Source of the DNA: JBBIMS01 sp964531645
Lineage (GTDB): Bacteria > Acidobacteriota > Aminicenantia > JBFLYD01 > JBBIMS01
Direction: 5' to 3'
Assembly (NCBI GenBank): GCA_964531645.1
Contig: CAZHEF010000001.1
Span: 186,001 to 250,000, forward strand
Length of the DNA: 64,000 bases
Shown here: one piece after another, positions 54,497 through 63,295 of the stretch
Numbering within the stretch: the first letter of the stretch is position 1
Layout of the letters: each line of letters starts with the position of its first letter
The notes under the pieces: model-generated
Seen by the model: only the letters and a program-made list of their open reading frames with translations
The model's database searches: none
Told to the model about the DNA's origin: nothing
Made by a program: the position numbers and the translations under genes

Positions 54497-55520
54497 ATGG
54501 AGAGGAGACCATCTTCTCCTTCTCGACCAGAGATTACTTCCTGAAAAAGAAGAATATATAGAATTTAGGGATTATAGGGAAGTTGCGGAAGCAATTAAAA
54601 ACATGGCCGTGAGGGGGGCTCCAGCCATAGGTCTTGTTGCAGGTTATGGAGTTGTTCTTGGAGTTAACTCTATAAAGAGAAAGAAAGGGATAGAAGAAGA
54701 GTTTAAAAATATTTGTGAAAATCTTGAAAGGACAAGACCTACAGCAAGAAATTTGTTTTTTGCCATTGAAAGGATGAAAAAGGTCTTTGAAAGGGTAAAG
54801 GATAAGGAGCTTGATGAGATTAAACAGGAAATGGAGAGGACAGCAATTGAAATGGAGAAGGAAGATTATGATGCCAATTTAAAACTCTCAAATTTCGGAG
54901 CTCAACTTATGCCAGAAAACTCATGTGTGCTAACCCATTGCAATGCGGGTGGTCTTGCAACATCTGGATGGGGGACCGCTCTTGGAGTGATAAAAATGGC
55001 TCATAAAATGGGGAAGAGAATCCATGTTTATGTAGATGAGACAAGACCACTTCTCCAGGGAGCTCGTCTCACAACATATGAGCTTTCAAGGGAAGGTATC
55101 CCATTTACTTTGATAACTGATAATATGGCAGGATTGATGATGAAAAAAGGAAAGGTTTCTGCAGTTATAGTTGGTGCGGATAGAATAACTCTGAACGGTG
55201 ATACTGCAAATAAAATTGGAACATACACTTTATCAGTCCTTGCAAAAGAAAACTCTATCCCCTTTTATGTTGCAGCTCCTGTTTCAACAATAGATTTTGA
55301 TCTGAAGAGTGGAGATGAGATACCAATAGAGGAGAGGAAGGAGGAAGAGGTTAAAGCTATTATTAAAGGTATTGATAATTTTGGCAATGTAAAGGTTGAA
55401 AATCCTGCCTTTGATGTCACTCCTAACAGACTGATTACAGCAATTATTACGGAATTTGGCGTATTGGAAGCTCCTTTTGAAGAGCAATTGTCAGAAATAA
55501 AGAAACTCCTTAGTAAATAA
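54480..55520 (+). CDS. mtnA: S-methyl-5-thioribose-1-phosphate isomerase
   Basis: 346 residues. It matches MtnA and eIF2B-like sugar phosphate isomerases: MAVRGAPAIGLVAGYG, RPTARNLFFAIERM, VLTHCNAGGLATSGWGTALG (active-site Cys), ETRPLLQGARLTTYEL, and GADRITLNGDTANKIGTY (catalytic Asp). It isomerises methylthioribose-1-phosphate in methionine salvage. Other aldose-1-phosphate isomerases share the fold. Its start is within the aminotransferase gene and its TAA overlaps the tsaD start (TAATG). Confidence 0.95.
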   Translation: MLPTFEWRGDHLLLLDQRLLPEKEEYIEFRDYREVAEAIKNMAVRGAPAIGLVAGYGVVLGVNSIKRKKGIEEEFKNICENLERTRPTARNLFFAIERMKKVFERVKDKELDEIKQEMERTAIEMEKEDYDANLKLSNFGAQLMPENSCVLTHCNAGGLATSGWGTALGVIKMAHKMGKRIHVYVDETRPLLQGARLTTYELSREGIPFTLITDNMAGLMMKKGKVSAVIVGADRITLNGDTANKIGTYTLSVLAKENSIPFYVAAPVSTIDFDLKSGDEIPIEERKEEEVKAIIKGIDNFGNVKVENPAFDVTPNRLITAIITEFGVLEAPFEEQLSEIKKLLSK

Positions 55521-56575
55521 TGATAGTCTTAGGAATTGAGACTTCCTGTGATGAAACCTCAGTGGCAATCTTAAAGGATGGGAAAGAGATTCTTTCTGAG
55601 ATAATTTACTCCCAGGATAAAATTCATGAACCATGGGGAGGAGTTGTTCCTGAGATAGCATCCCGTCAGCATATAAAAATAATTGACAGGGTTCTAAAAG
55701 AAGCTCTAATTGAAGCTAATTTAGATCTAAATGCTATCGACCTTTTCTCTTGCACAAGAGGTCCAGGATTAATAGGCTCTCTTCTTGTTGGACTTACCTT
55801 TACAAAATCCCTTGCCCACGCTCTTTCAAAGCCATTTATAGGGATTGACCATCTCCATGCCCACATTGAGGCAGCCTTTCTTGAAAATGATGAAATAGAA
55901 TTTCCGGCTCTTGCCCTTGTTGTTTCAGGAGGACATACAAGTATGTTTTATCTGGAAAAGCCCCTTGATTTTAAACTCCTGGGTAAGACAAGAGATGACG
56001 CAGCGGGAGAGATTCTTGATAAAATCGCAAAATTCCTTGGAGTCGGTTATCCCGGAGGACCTGCTATTGAGAAACTTTCAAAAAATGGAGATCCAGAAAA
56101 ATTCAAATTTTCAATCCCAGTGATTAAAGGTGAAGGGCTTGATTTCAGTTTTTCGGGAACGAAGACCGCTGCTTATCTTTACATTAAAAAGGGTGTTGTG
56201 AGCAAAGAAAGTTCTGAACTTCCAGATTTCCTTGCAAGCTTCCAGAAAAGTATAATTGACCATATTATATCCAATATTGAGAAAGCTCTCGAGGAGTATC
56301 CCGCCAAATCTTTAATAGTGAGTGGTGGAGTTGCAAGAAATTCAGAGTTGAGAAGAAAGGTTTCTAAAGAGATGGTAGAAAAGGGGATTAAGGTTTATAT
56401 TCCTTCTCCAAGACATTGCACGGATAATGGTTCAATGATAGCATCCCTTGCTTATAAACTGTTTATAAATGGAAAAAGGGATGGCTGGGATTCTGACGCT
56501 TATGCCCGCTTTGTGGAAGGAGCAAAAATTATTTCCATTCCCCCCTCTGAAAAAATCCGCAAAAGATATAAGTAG
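55520..56575 (+). CDS. tsaD: tRNA threonylcarbamoyladenosine transferase TsaD
   Basis: 351 residues of the Kae1/TsaD family. The metal-binding HLHAH is in DHLHAHIEAAFL, the nucleotide motif is LGIETSCDETSVAIL, then VVSGGHTSM, DDAAGEILDKIAKFLG, GEGLDFSFSGTKTA, SGGVARNSEL, CTDNGSMIAS. It transfers threonylcarbamoyl to A37 of ANN-decoding tRNAs. It is coupled to mtnA through one shared base. Its last 76 bases overlap the end of the opposite membrane protein gene. Confidence 0.97.
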   Translation: MIVLGIETSCDETSVAILKDGKEILSEIIYSQDKIHEPWGGVVPEIASRQHIKIIDRVLKEALIEANLDLNAIDLFSCTRGPGLIGSLLVGLTFTKSLAHALSKPFIGIDHLHAHIEAAFLENDEIEFPALALVVSGGHTSMFYLEKPLDFKLLGKTRDDAAGEILDKIAKFLGVGYPGGPAIEKLSKNGDPEKFKFSIPVIKGEGLDFSFSGTKTAAYLYIKKGVVSKESSELPDFLASFQKSIIDHIISNIEKALEEYPAKSLIVSGGVARNSELRRKVSKEMVEKGIKVYIPSPRHCTDNGSMIASLAYKLFINGKRDGWDSDAYARFVEGAKIISIPPSEKIRKRYK

Positions 56576-58527
56576 CGACCTTTTAATTTAATGAATGGCG
56601 GATTCTTAATTTTATAATTTTTTTGTAGCAAATGATCTCCAATTAAAATTTTCCCATTCCCTCTATAATCAACAAATATTTCATCAATTCTCTTAAAAGA
56701 TGTGAAGGGAATTATGAATCTACCCTTTTCTCTAATAACCATTTTCTCCCTTTCCACTTCAAAACTTTCAGGTAACGAGTGAAAGAAAATTTTTGTCTTA
56801 AGTGTGTACAAAACTTTTTTGCTCCCCGCGAGATAACCTCTGGGGAAAATGACAAAATAGATAGAGAAGATAAGGAAAATGGCTATCAATCCAACTATTT
56901 CGAAATCCATTTTTAAATTGATTTTTTCTCTGATCAAATATCCGAGAACAAAAAATAATGTTATTGCTAACCAGATATAGTTGGGTAGATAATAGGATAT
57001 GTCTGCCTTTATGAAGGATGGAAGAAGAGAGGGAAGGGGGAGCCAGAAATTACTGAGATATGTAAAGAGAGCTCCGTTTCTCTCCTTGACATCATGAGTT
57101 GTTGGCTGATAGAGAAAGAGTGGATTTTTGATTAAAATCAATGAAAAAATTATTGAAATAACAATAGCAAAAAAGAAAAGGAATCGAAATAATCTTCCTT
57201 TACCGAATTCTAAAAAATAAGAAAGAAAAACAGGAAATATAAAGAAAACAGGAAGAATGGGCCTTGCCGGAGGGCTTGCGCCTCCTCTGTGGGTGAGGAA
57301 GGAATAATTTAATAAAAATGGAATTGAGATTAAAAGGAGGGATAATGCCTCTCTTTTCTTCCTCCTGAGCATTTCAAAGGAACCAACTACAGAAAAGAAA
57401 TACAATGGGGAGTAGAAGAGGAGTCCGTCCCTCTGATCGTAAAAATAACCCAAAAGAGTCTCTATCCTCATTGTTAATGGAATCCTGTAAATTATTAAAT
57501 CTTTAATGTAGAGAATACTTTCCTTTGTAAGGACGCCATGATAGAGGGAAAGGGTTGAGAAATTTCCGAACCACTTATATAAGAAGAAAAGGAATATTAG
57601 ATAAGAGGTTGCTAAGGAGGCACAAGAGAGAATAATAATTTTAAGAGGATATTTTTTCTTTAAAGAGAAGTATAAACCCAGAATAATTATTGGAACTGCA
57701 ACTATAATATATTTAGCCCCAAGCCATGGCATTAGAAAAAGGAGGAAGGGGATAAAAAACCAGTCTAATTTTCCAAAATTTAAAAATATAAATTTTCTTA
57801 TCCAATAGAAAGACATGGCTATAAAAAGGGGCTCAGGGTAAATGTGATAGGAGAAAAAGAGGATGGGGGATGTAAAGGAATAAAGGAACCAGACCAAAAA
57901 CGAATTAAATTTTGATATGCCTAATTGATAAAGAAGGAGAAAAAGCTGAAGCCCGCTGAAAGAGATTGCGATTGTAATAAATGCCCGTGGTAGATAATTA
58001 ATTAGGAATGGAAATTTAAAAGAGAGCCAGTAAAACGGGATTAAAAAGAATGGAAGTCCTGGGAGATGAAAGGAATACCAGTAATCCTCTCCTTTTTTGC
58101 CATAATGGGCATGGAAACCGAGATCTCCAGGATAAAATTTTTTATAATCACAATTTAGATAATTATTCCTGAGATTTACATCTTTGTCGAAGATCAGCGA
58201 GTGGGAAATTAAGAGATAGTGGGGCTCATCTCCAAGGTAAACAAGACCATTTTTTAAGGAGATAATGAGGGAAAGATTGAAAAATAAAATAGATACCAAA
58301 AAAAGGAAAAAAAGAATTTTTTTAACACTCAATTTTTCAAAACTTTCAATTATTTTTCCGATCTTTTCCAGATATCCATAACTGAAGGTAAACAAATAAA
58401 TGTAAAGAATAAGAATCAGAAGAGAAAGGAGGGAAATCCTTATTAAAAATTCTTCTTTATATAAGTAAAATATTCGTGCAAAGGGAATAAAAAAAAGAAG
58501 TAAAAAGGGGAAATATTTCTTGAAAAT
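56500..58527 (-). CDS. GT-C-like polytopic glycosyltransferase/mannosyltransferase-type protein
   Basis: A protein of about 631 residues from TTG 58395 or 675 from ATT 58527, with 11 or more membrane helices and acidic periplasmic loops (LVYLGDEPHYLLISHSLI) like ArnT/PMT-type GT-C enzymes that use lipid-phosphate sugars. I extend it to 58527 because the frame is open to the stop of the class V aminotransferase gene, reads KKYFPFLLLFFIPFARI, and ATT lies eight bases after AAAGGAG. The C-terminal 120 residues are soluble and beta-rich. Its 3' end overlaps tsaD by 76 bases tail to tail. Confidence 0.75.
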   Translation of the reverse strand: MFKKYFPFLLLFFIPFARIFYLYKEEFLIRISLLSLLILILYIYLFTFSYGYLEKIGKIIESFEKLSVKKILFFLFLVSILFFNLSLIISLKNGLVYLGDEPHYLLISHSLIFDKDVNLRNNYLNCDYKKFYPGDLGFHAHYGKKGEDYWYSFHLPGLPFFLIPFYWLSFKFPFLINYLPRAFITIAISFSGLQLFLLLYQLGISKFNSFLVWFLYSFTSPILFFSYHIYPEPLFIAMSFYWIRKFIFLNFGKLDWFFIPFLLFLMPWLGAKYIIVAVPIIILGLYFSLKKKYPLKIIILSCASLATSYLIFLFFLYKWFGNFSTLSLYHGVLTKESILYIKDLIIYRIPLTMRIETLLGYFYDQRDGLLFYSPLYFFSVVGSFEMLRRKKREALSLLLISIPFLLNYSFLTHRGGASPPARPILPVFFIFPVFLSYFLEFGKGRLFRFLFFFAIVISIIFSLILIKNPLFLYQPTTHDVKERNGALFTYLSNFWLPLPSLLPSFIKADISYYLPNYIWLAITLFFVLGYLIREKINLKMDFEIVGLIAIFLIFSIYFVIFPRGYLAGSKKVLYTLKTKIFFHSLPESFEVEREKMVIREKGRFIIPFTSFKRIDEIFVDYRGNGKILIGDHLLQKNYKIKNPPFIKLKGRYLYLLRIFSEGGMEIIFAPSTKRA

Positions 58528-58530
58528 ATT

Positions 58531-59775
58531 TTAAACTCCTTTAGCTATTTGCTTTAAAGCTTCACAAAATTTATCTAACTCTGAAAATGTATTGAAAATA
58601 TGAGTTGATGCTCTCACAAGATTATGGGAATACTCGTGGACAAATCTTACCTCAATCTTCCATTTCTCCCTTAAGATCTTGTAGATATTTTCTGATTCAA
58701 TCCCTTTAATTTTGAAAGCTACCATACCACAATACATTCTTGGATCTGAAGGAGATTTTATTTCCAAATTGGGAACTTCCCTCAGCTTCCCTCTCAAATA
58801 AGTATTGAGTTCTCTTATCCTGAGCTCAATCTTTTCCCTTCCTATATTGTTTTGAAATTCAAAGGCTCTCTTAAGTCCTACAAGCAAGGAATCGTTAATA
58901 GTTCCAAGATTAAATCTGTCAGAGAATTTTGAAAGTTCATTCCATCCTTCGCTTGCAATAATTGGATAGAGGAGATGATTTTTATCTTTTTTTACATAAA
59001 GAAAACCTGTCCCCTTTGGAGCAAGAAGCCATTTGTGAAAGGAACCTGCATAGAAGTCGCACCCAGTTTCTTTTATATTTAGTTTTATCATTCCAGGAGC
59101 ATGAGCTCCATCGATAAGAGTTAAAATACCTTTTGAAGAAGCCAACTCACAAATTCTCTTTACAGGAAGTATTGCACCATTTGTGCAAAGAATGTGGCTT
59201 ATACTTATAATTTTTGTCTTTTTTGTAATAGCTTTTGAAATCTCCTTAACTATTTCTTCATCGGAAGAAGGGGTTAAGGGGAGATTCACCCTCTTGATTT
59301 TTACTTTTTCTCTTTTCTCTTTAACTTCCCAGCATGCTGTTCCTCCGACATGCTCATGATTTGTTAGAAGAACCTCATCCCCGCTTTTAAGGTCAAGTCC
59401 CTGTGCCACCATACTCATTGCTTCTGTTGTATTGCGGGTAAAAACTATTTCCTCAGGTTCTGCACCGAGGAATTCTCCTGCCGATTTTTTCAACCCATCC
59501 AGAGATTCTTTCTCTTCAGTAAAAAATACTTCCTGAGCAACCATATCTCTTATTGTTCCCTCAAGGACATACCTTGGAGATACTCCAAGAGTTCCTGAGT
59601 TAAGATAAATTCCTTTCTTTGACAAGACAAATTCAGAACGAACAACATTCCAGAATACCTCTTCGTCAACAACAGAACTTTCTTTGATCTCGCCACTGGC
59701 TCTCCGGCTCAAAGTCATAATAAATGGAATAATTTTCAGGAAAGCCCTTCTTCCCATTTTCATCATCTCATCCAA
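58531..59775 (-). CDS. TAT-signal aminotransferase class V (cysteine desulfurase/epimerase-like)
   Basis: 414 residues. The start (MDEMMKMGRRAFLKIIPFIM) has the twin-arginine signal GRRAFLK, so the enzyme is predicted to be exported. The PLP lysine is in SFHKWLLAPKGTG, with NSGTLGVSP, VFTRNTTEAMSMVAQGL, LLTNHEHVGG and SHILCTNGAILPV marking the class V family (isopenicillin epimerase/cysteine desulfurase-like). PLP must be loaded before export, as the TAT system would allow. The reaction is not known. It begins just after a strong hairpin that separates it from citrate synthase. Confidence 0.9.
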   Translation of the reverse strand: MDEMMKMGRRAFLKIIPFIMTLSRRASGEIKESSVVDEEVFWNVVRSEFVLSKKGIYLNSGTLGVSPRYVLEGTIRDMVAQEVFFTEEKESLDGLKKSAGEFLGAEPEEIVFTRNTTEAMSMVAQGLDLKSGDEVLLTNHEHVGGTACWEVKEKREKVKIKRVNLPLTPSSDEEIVKEISKAITKKTKIISISHILCTNGAILPVKRICELASSKGILTLIDGAHAPGMIKLNIKETGCDFYAGSFHKWLLAPKGTGFLYVKKDKNHLLYPIIASEGWNELSKFSDRFNLGTINDSLLVGLKRAFEFQNNIGREKIELRIRELNTYLRGKLREVPNLEIKSPSDPRMYCGMVAFKIKGIESENIYKILREKWKIEVRFVHEYSHNLVRASTHIFNTFSELDKFCEALKQIAKGV

Positions 59776-59783
59776 TAAAATTT

Positions 59784-59812
59784 GAGGGGAGGGTCTCCCT
59801 CCCCTCTTTTTT
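59784..59812 (+). terminator. 10-bp hairpin with T6 tail between class V aminotransferase and citrate synthase
   Basis: GAGGGGAGGG (59784-59793) and CCCTCCCCTC (59797-59806) form a perfect GC-rich stem with a three-base loop. TTTTTT follows on the plus strand, and AAATTTT on the minus strand. Citrate synthase, transcribed on the minus strand, ends just before it, so it can act there as a terminator. The T6 on the plus side would serve any plus-strand transcript. Confidence 0.75.
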
Positions 59813-59831
59813 AAATCTTTTTGTCTCTTCC

Positions 59832-61154
59832 TTAGACTCCCTTTTCTGCTGACTCCTTTATCATTGGTAGTGTAAGGGATTTCGGTCTTTCAATCGGGAA
59901 GTAAACACCCCTTGCCCATACAGCCTGGGCAGTGATTCCCATTGTTCGGGAAACACCAAAGAGAACAGTGTAAAAATCAAATTCTTTTACTCCATAGTGA
60001 TACTGTAAGCATCCAGAGTGGGCGTCAACATTTGGCCACGGATTTTTAGCTTTCCCATGTTTTTTGAGAACATCAGGAACAACCTCAAAAACATTGGAAA
60101 CGGTCTTGAAGACAGGATCATCAGGACAATACTTCAATGCAAACTCTCTCTGGGCAGTATATCTTGGGTCTACATTTCTTAGAACAGCATGTCCATAGCC
60201 AGGAACAACCTGTCCTGCATTGAGGGTCTTCCATGTGTATTCCTCAACTTGTTCCTTTGTTGGAACACCTTTATATTCGTCCATCAAATCAAGAATCCAC
60301 TTCAGGCACTCCTGATTAGCAAGACCGTGGAGGGGTCCAGCAAGACCGTTGAGGGCTGCTGATATTGAATAATAGACATCTGACCACGCAGAATTGACAA
60401 GAAATCCTGTGTGGGCTGAAACATTTCCACTCTCATGGTCTGAATGGAGAATTAAATAGAGCCTCATAAGATTGTAGTAATCAGGATTGTCAATTCCCAT
60501 CATGTGGGCAAAATTTGCTCCCCAGTCAAGTTTTGGATCTGGTTTAATAAATTTTCCATCCTTGTAGCTTCTTTTGTAAATATAACCTGCAACAACTGGC
60601 ATTCTTGCAAGAAGGGTTAAGGAATCCTCGAAGGTTGCATCCCAGTGCTCCTCTCTTTTCATCCCTTCATTATACCGTTTCACAAATAAGGATTCTTTCT
60701 GCATCGCCAGTACTCCCATGGAGATCTGGGTCATGGGGTGGGTGTCTTTTGGTAGAGCATTAATTACATCAAAAACATATTTTGGAACTTCCTGCCTCTT
60801 CTTTACCTCCTCTTCCAGCTCAAGAACATCATCTTTTGTTGGAATCTCGCCAGTTAGGAGCAAATACCATAGACCTATTGGATAGGGCTCATCTCCAGGG
60901 GTTGGTCTTGGAAGTTTTTCCCTTACTTCAGGAATGGTCATTCCTCTGAAACGAATACCTTCAATGGGATCAAGATAAGAGGTTTCACATGGAAGTATCT
61001 TTACATCCCTCATTCCTCCAAGAGCCTGTTCAACAGTTACCTTGTCAATGGGTTTGTCTCCAAGTTCTTTGACAAGTTTTGTCCTTTCCTCCCTCCACTT
61101 GGGAACAAGTTCTGCCAACCTTACCTTTACTTTTAAAGTTTTTTGTGTAGACAT
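59832..61154 (-). CDS. gltA: Citrate synthase, mitochondrial-like type
   Basis: 440 residues with catalytic motifs of type I eukaryote-like citrate synthases: YRRFRGMTI-like start, RMPVVAGYIYKRSY, GANFAHMMG, LILHSDHESGNVSAHTGFLVNSAWSDVYYSI, GLAGPLHGLANQE, VPGYGHAVLRNVDPRYTAQREF, and NVDAHSGCLQYHYG. Bacterial type II enzymes are NADH-inhibited and lack this pattern, so this is the dimeric, mitochondrion-like form. It condenses oxaloacetate and acetyl-CoA. It is a monocistronic gene on the minus strand. Confidence 0.95.
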   Translation of the reverse strand: MSTQKTLKVKVRLAELVPKWREERTKLVKELGDKPIDKVTVEQALGGMRDVKILPCETSYLDPIEGIRFRGMTIPEVREKLPRPTPGDEPYPIGLWYLLLTGEIPTKDDVLELEEEVKKRQEVPKYVFDVINALPKDTHPMTQISMGVLAMQKESLFVKRYNEGMKREEHWDATFEDSLTLLARMPVVAGYIYKRSYKDGKFIKPDPKLDWGANFAHMMGIDNPDYYNLMRLYLILHSDHESGNVSAHTGFLVNSAWSDVYYSISAALNGLAGPLHGLANQECLKWILDLMDEYKGVPTKEQVEEYTWKTLNAGQVVPGYGHAVLRNVDPRYTAQREFALKYCPDDPVFKTVSNVFEVVPDVLKKHGKAKNPWPNVDAHSGCLQYHYGVKEFDFYTVLFGVSRTMGITAQAVWARGVYFPIERPKSLTLPMIKESAEKGV

Positions 61155-61389
61155 TTATAATACCTCCTTAGTTTTTTCCATCTTTTTGCAAACCAATCTT
61201 ATTTCTTTCTCTTCCACCATTTTCCATCTTAATTTTATAAGTTAAAAATCTAAATTTCAAGTCCTTTTACGAGAAAGGCTGGAGTTTCATAATTCAAGTC
61301 TAAAAGCCATTTTGTCCCTATCTTTAGTTCCAGTGCTTGGAGAAATATTTTTACTTGACAGACTTTTTACCAGTGAATATTATTTTTAT

Positions 61390-62358
61390 ATGAAGAAAAT
61401 TGTTATTTTTGGTATTTTATTTATCTTTCCTCTTTTGAGTATTTCATGCTCTAAAAAAGATAATTCATATCTTAAACTTTCTGGAATTATTGAAGGTAAA
61501 GAAATTGAAATTTCATCGAAAATTGCTGGAAGGATAAAGGAAATTTATGTTAATGAAGGAGACAGGGTTAGAGAAAATACTCTCATAGCTGTTATCGACT
61601 GTTCAGATTACGAGATACAGAAAAAACAAATTGAGGCTATCGTAGAATCTGCTTCAGCAAATCTGAGGCTTCTCGAGAAAGGTGCAAGGAACGAAGATAT
61701 TAGAATGGCAGAAGAGGCATTTAAACAAGCAGAGGCAAATTTGAGAAGTGCGGAGAGGGATTGGATTAGAGCTAAAAGACTTATTGAAGAGAAGAGTATA
61801 ACTGAAAAGCAATGGGAGGATGCAAGAACTAAATATGAATTTGCATTAGCCTATTTCAAACAGAGCGAAGAGAATCTTAAAAAAATAAAAAAAGGTGCGA
61901 GAGATGAGGAGATAGAACTTGCAAGGGCGAAGCTAAAAGAGGCAATGGCGGGTCTTGAAGCGGTCGAAAAGAGAATTAAGGATTGTGAGATTTTTTCTCC
62001 TTCTGACGGAATTGTATCACTAAAATTGAGGGAAAGGGGAGAAATCGTTAATATTGGAACTCCAATTTTAAAAATAATTGATACTGAAAAAGCCTATCTT
62101 TATGTTTACATACCCGAAAAGGAAATAGGATTGGTCAAGATTGGAGAGCTGGCAGAAGTAAGAATAGATTCATTTCCTGAAAGAAAATTTATTGGAAAAA
62201 TTGTCTATATTTCTCCGGAAGCTGAATTTACTCCGAAGCAGATTCAAACTGAGGATGAAAGGACAAAGCTTGTATTCAAGATGAAAATAGAATTGGAAAA
62301 TAAAGAGAGTATTTTCAAGGTGGGAATGCCAGCAGATGCTTTCATAAAAATAAAATAA
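61390..62358 (+). CDS. HlyD/YbhG-like periplasmic adaptor lipoprotein
   Basis: 323 residues from ATG 61390, with an N-terminal signal and lipobox (LLSISC). The biotinyl-lipoyl-like domain contains KIAGRIKEIYVNEGDRVREN, the long coiled coil (EEAFKQAEANLRSAERDWIRAK) follows, and then GIVSLKLRERGEIVNIGTPI. It would link an ABC exporter to the outer membrane. Two ATPase genes follow immediately, resembling ybhG-ybhF and related drug or lipid exporters. The permeases should lie beyond 64000. Confidence 0.88.
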   Translation: MKKIVIFGILFIFPLLSISCSKKDNSYLKLSGIIEGKEIEISSKIAGRIKEIYVNEGDRVRENTLIAVIDCSDYEIQKKQIEAIVESASANLRLLEKGARNEDIRMAEEAFKQAEANLRSAERDWIRAKRLIEEKSITEKQWEDARTKYEFALAYFKQSEENLKKIKKGARDEEIELARAKLKEAMAGLEAVEKRIKDCEIFSPSDGIVSLKLRERGEIVNIGTPILKIIDTEKAYLYVYIPEKEIGLVKIGELAEVRIDSFPERKFIGKIVYISPEAEFTPKQIQTEDERTKLVFKMKIELENKESIFKVGMPADAFIKIK

Positions 62359-62365
62359 AATCTCA

Positions 62366-63295
62366 ATGGAATTTGCAATTGAGATAAAAAATTTAGAGAA
62401 GAGATTTGGAAAGTTAGTAGCTTTAAAAAATTTAAATCTTCAAGTAGAAAAGGGAATTATTTTTGGTATTGTTGGTCCTGATGGAGCAGGGAAGTCTACA
62501 TTATTGAAACTGATCTGTGGTTTACTACAGCAAGAGGAAGGAGGGATAAAAGTATTGGGGAAGAACATAAGAGAAGAATTTGATTTTATTAGAAAGAAGA
62601 TAGGTTATCTTTCTCAGGAATTTAATCTTTATGAAGACCTTACAGTTGATGAAAATATTGAATTTTTTGGAGAAATTTATAGAGTGAAGAATTGGAGGGA
62701 AAGAAGGGAGGAGATTCTTAAATTTACAAATTTAATACCATTCAGGAAGAGACTTGCAGAGAAATTATCGGGAGGGATGAAGAAAAAACTTGCCCTTGCT
62801 TGCACTTTAATCCATGAGCCAGAAATATTTATTCTTGATGAGCCCACTCTCGGAGTTGATCCAGTCTCAAGGATGGAATTGTGGAAAATTATATTTCAGC
62901 TTTCAAAAAGAGGTTTAACGGTAATTTTAAGCACTTCTTATATAGATGAGGCAGAAAGATGTAACAAAATAGCTGTTATGTATAATGGATGGATTCTTTA
63001 TTCTGGGGAGCCTGAAAAATTCAAGAGAAAAATGGGAAGGATGATTCTTGAGATAACTGTTTCAGAGCCAATTAGAGCCTTTGAGATATTGAAAGCAAGC
63101 AATTTATCTGAAGATTTTAATATTTCAGGGGACAGAATAAGAATAATCTCAATTAATTTAGAAGATATAGAAAAAGAGATTTATAAAATCTTAGAACCCA
63201 ATGGTATAAAAATTTTTGGGACTCGAGTTAAATTCCCTTCCCTTGAAGATTCATTTGTTTCAATTTTAAAGGAGAGTAAAGTTGGAGAATTCTAA
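62366..63295 (+). CDS. ABC transporter ATP-binding protein (exporter subunit 1)
   Basis: 309 residues. Walker A GPDGAGKST, signature LSGGMKKK, Walker B IFILDEPTLGVDP, H-loop-like STSYIDEA. The regular signature argues for an active ATPase. It lies eight bases after the HlyD gene, and its 3' end overlaps the next ATPase start by 14 bases. The pair probably forms the two nucleotide-binding halves of one exporter. Confidence 0.93.
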   Translation: MEFAIEIKNLEKRFGKLVALKNLNLQVEKGIIFGIVGPDGAGKSTLLKLICGLLQQEEGGIKVLGKNIREEFDFIRKKIGYLSQEFNLYEDLTVDENIEFFGEIYRVKNWRERREEILKFTNLIPFRKRLAEKLSGGMKKKLALACTLIHEPEIFILDEPTLGVDPVSRMELWKIIFQLSKRGLTVILSTSYIDEAERCNKIAVMYNGWILYSGEPEKFKRKMGRMILEITVSEPIRAFEILKASNLSEDFNISGDRIRIISINLEDIEKEIYKILEPNGIKIFGTRVKFPSLEDSFVSILKESKVGEF

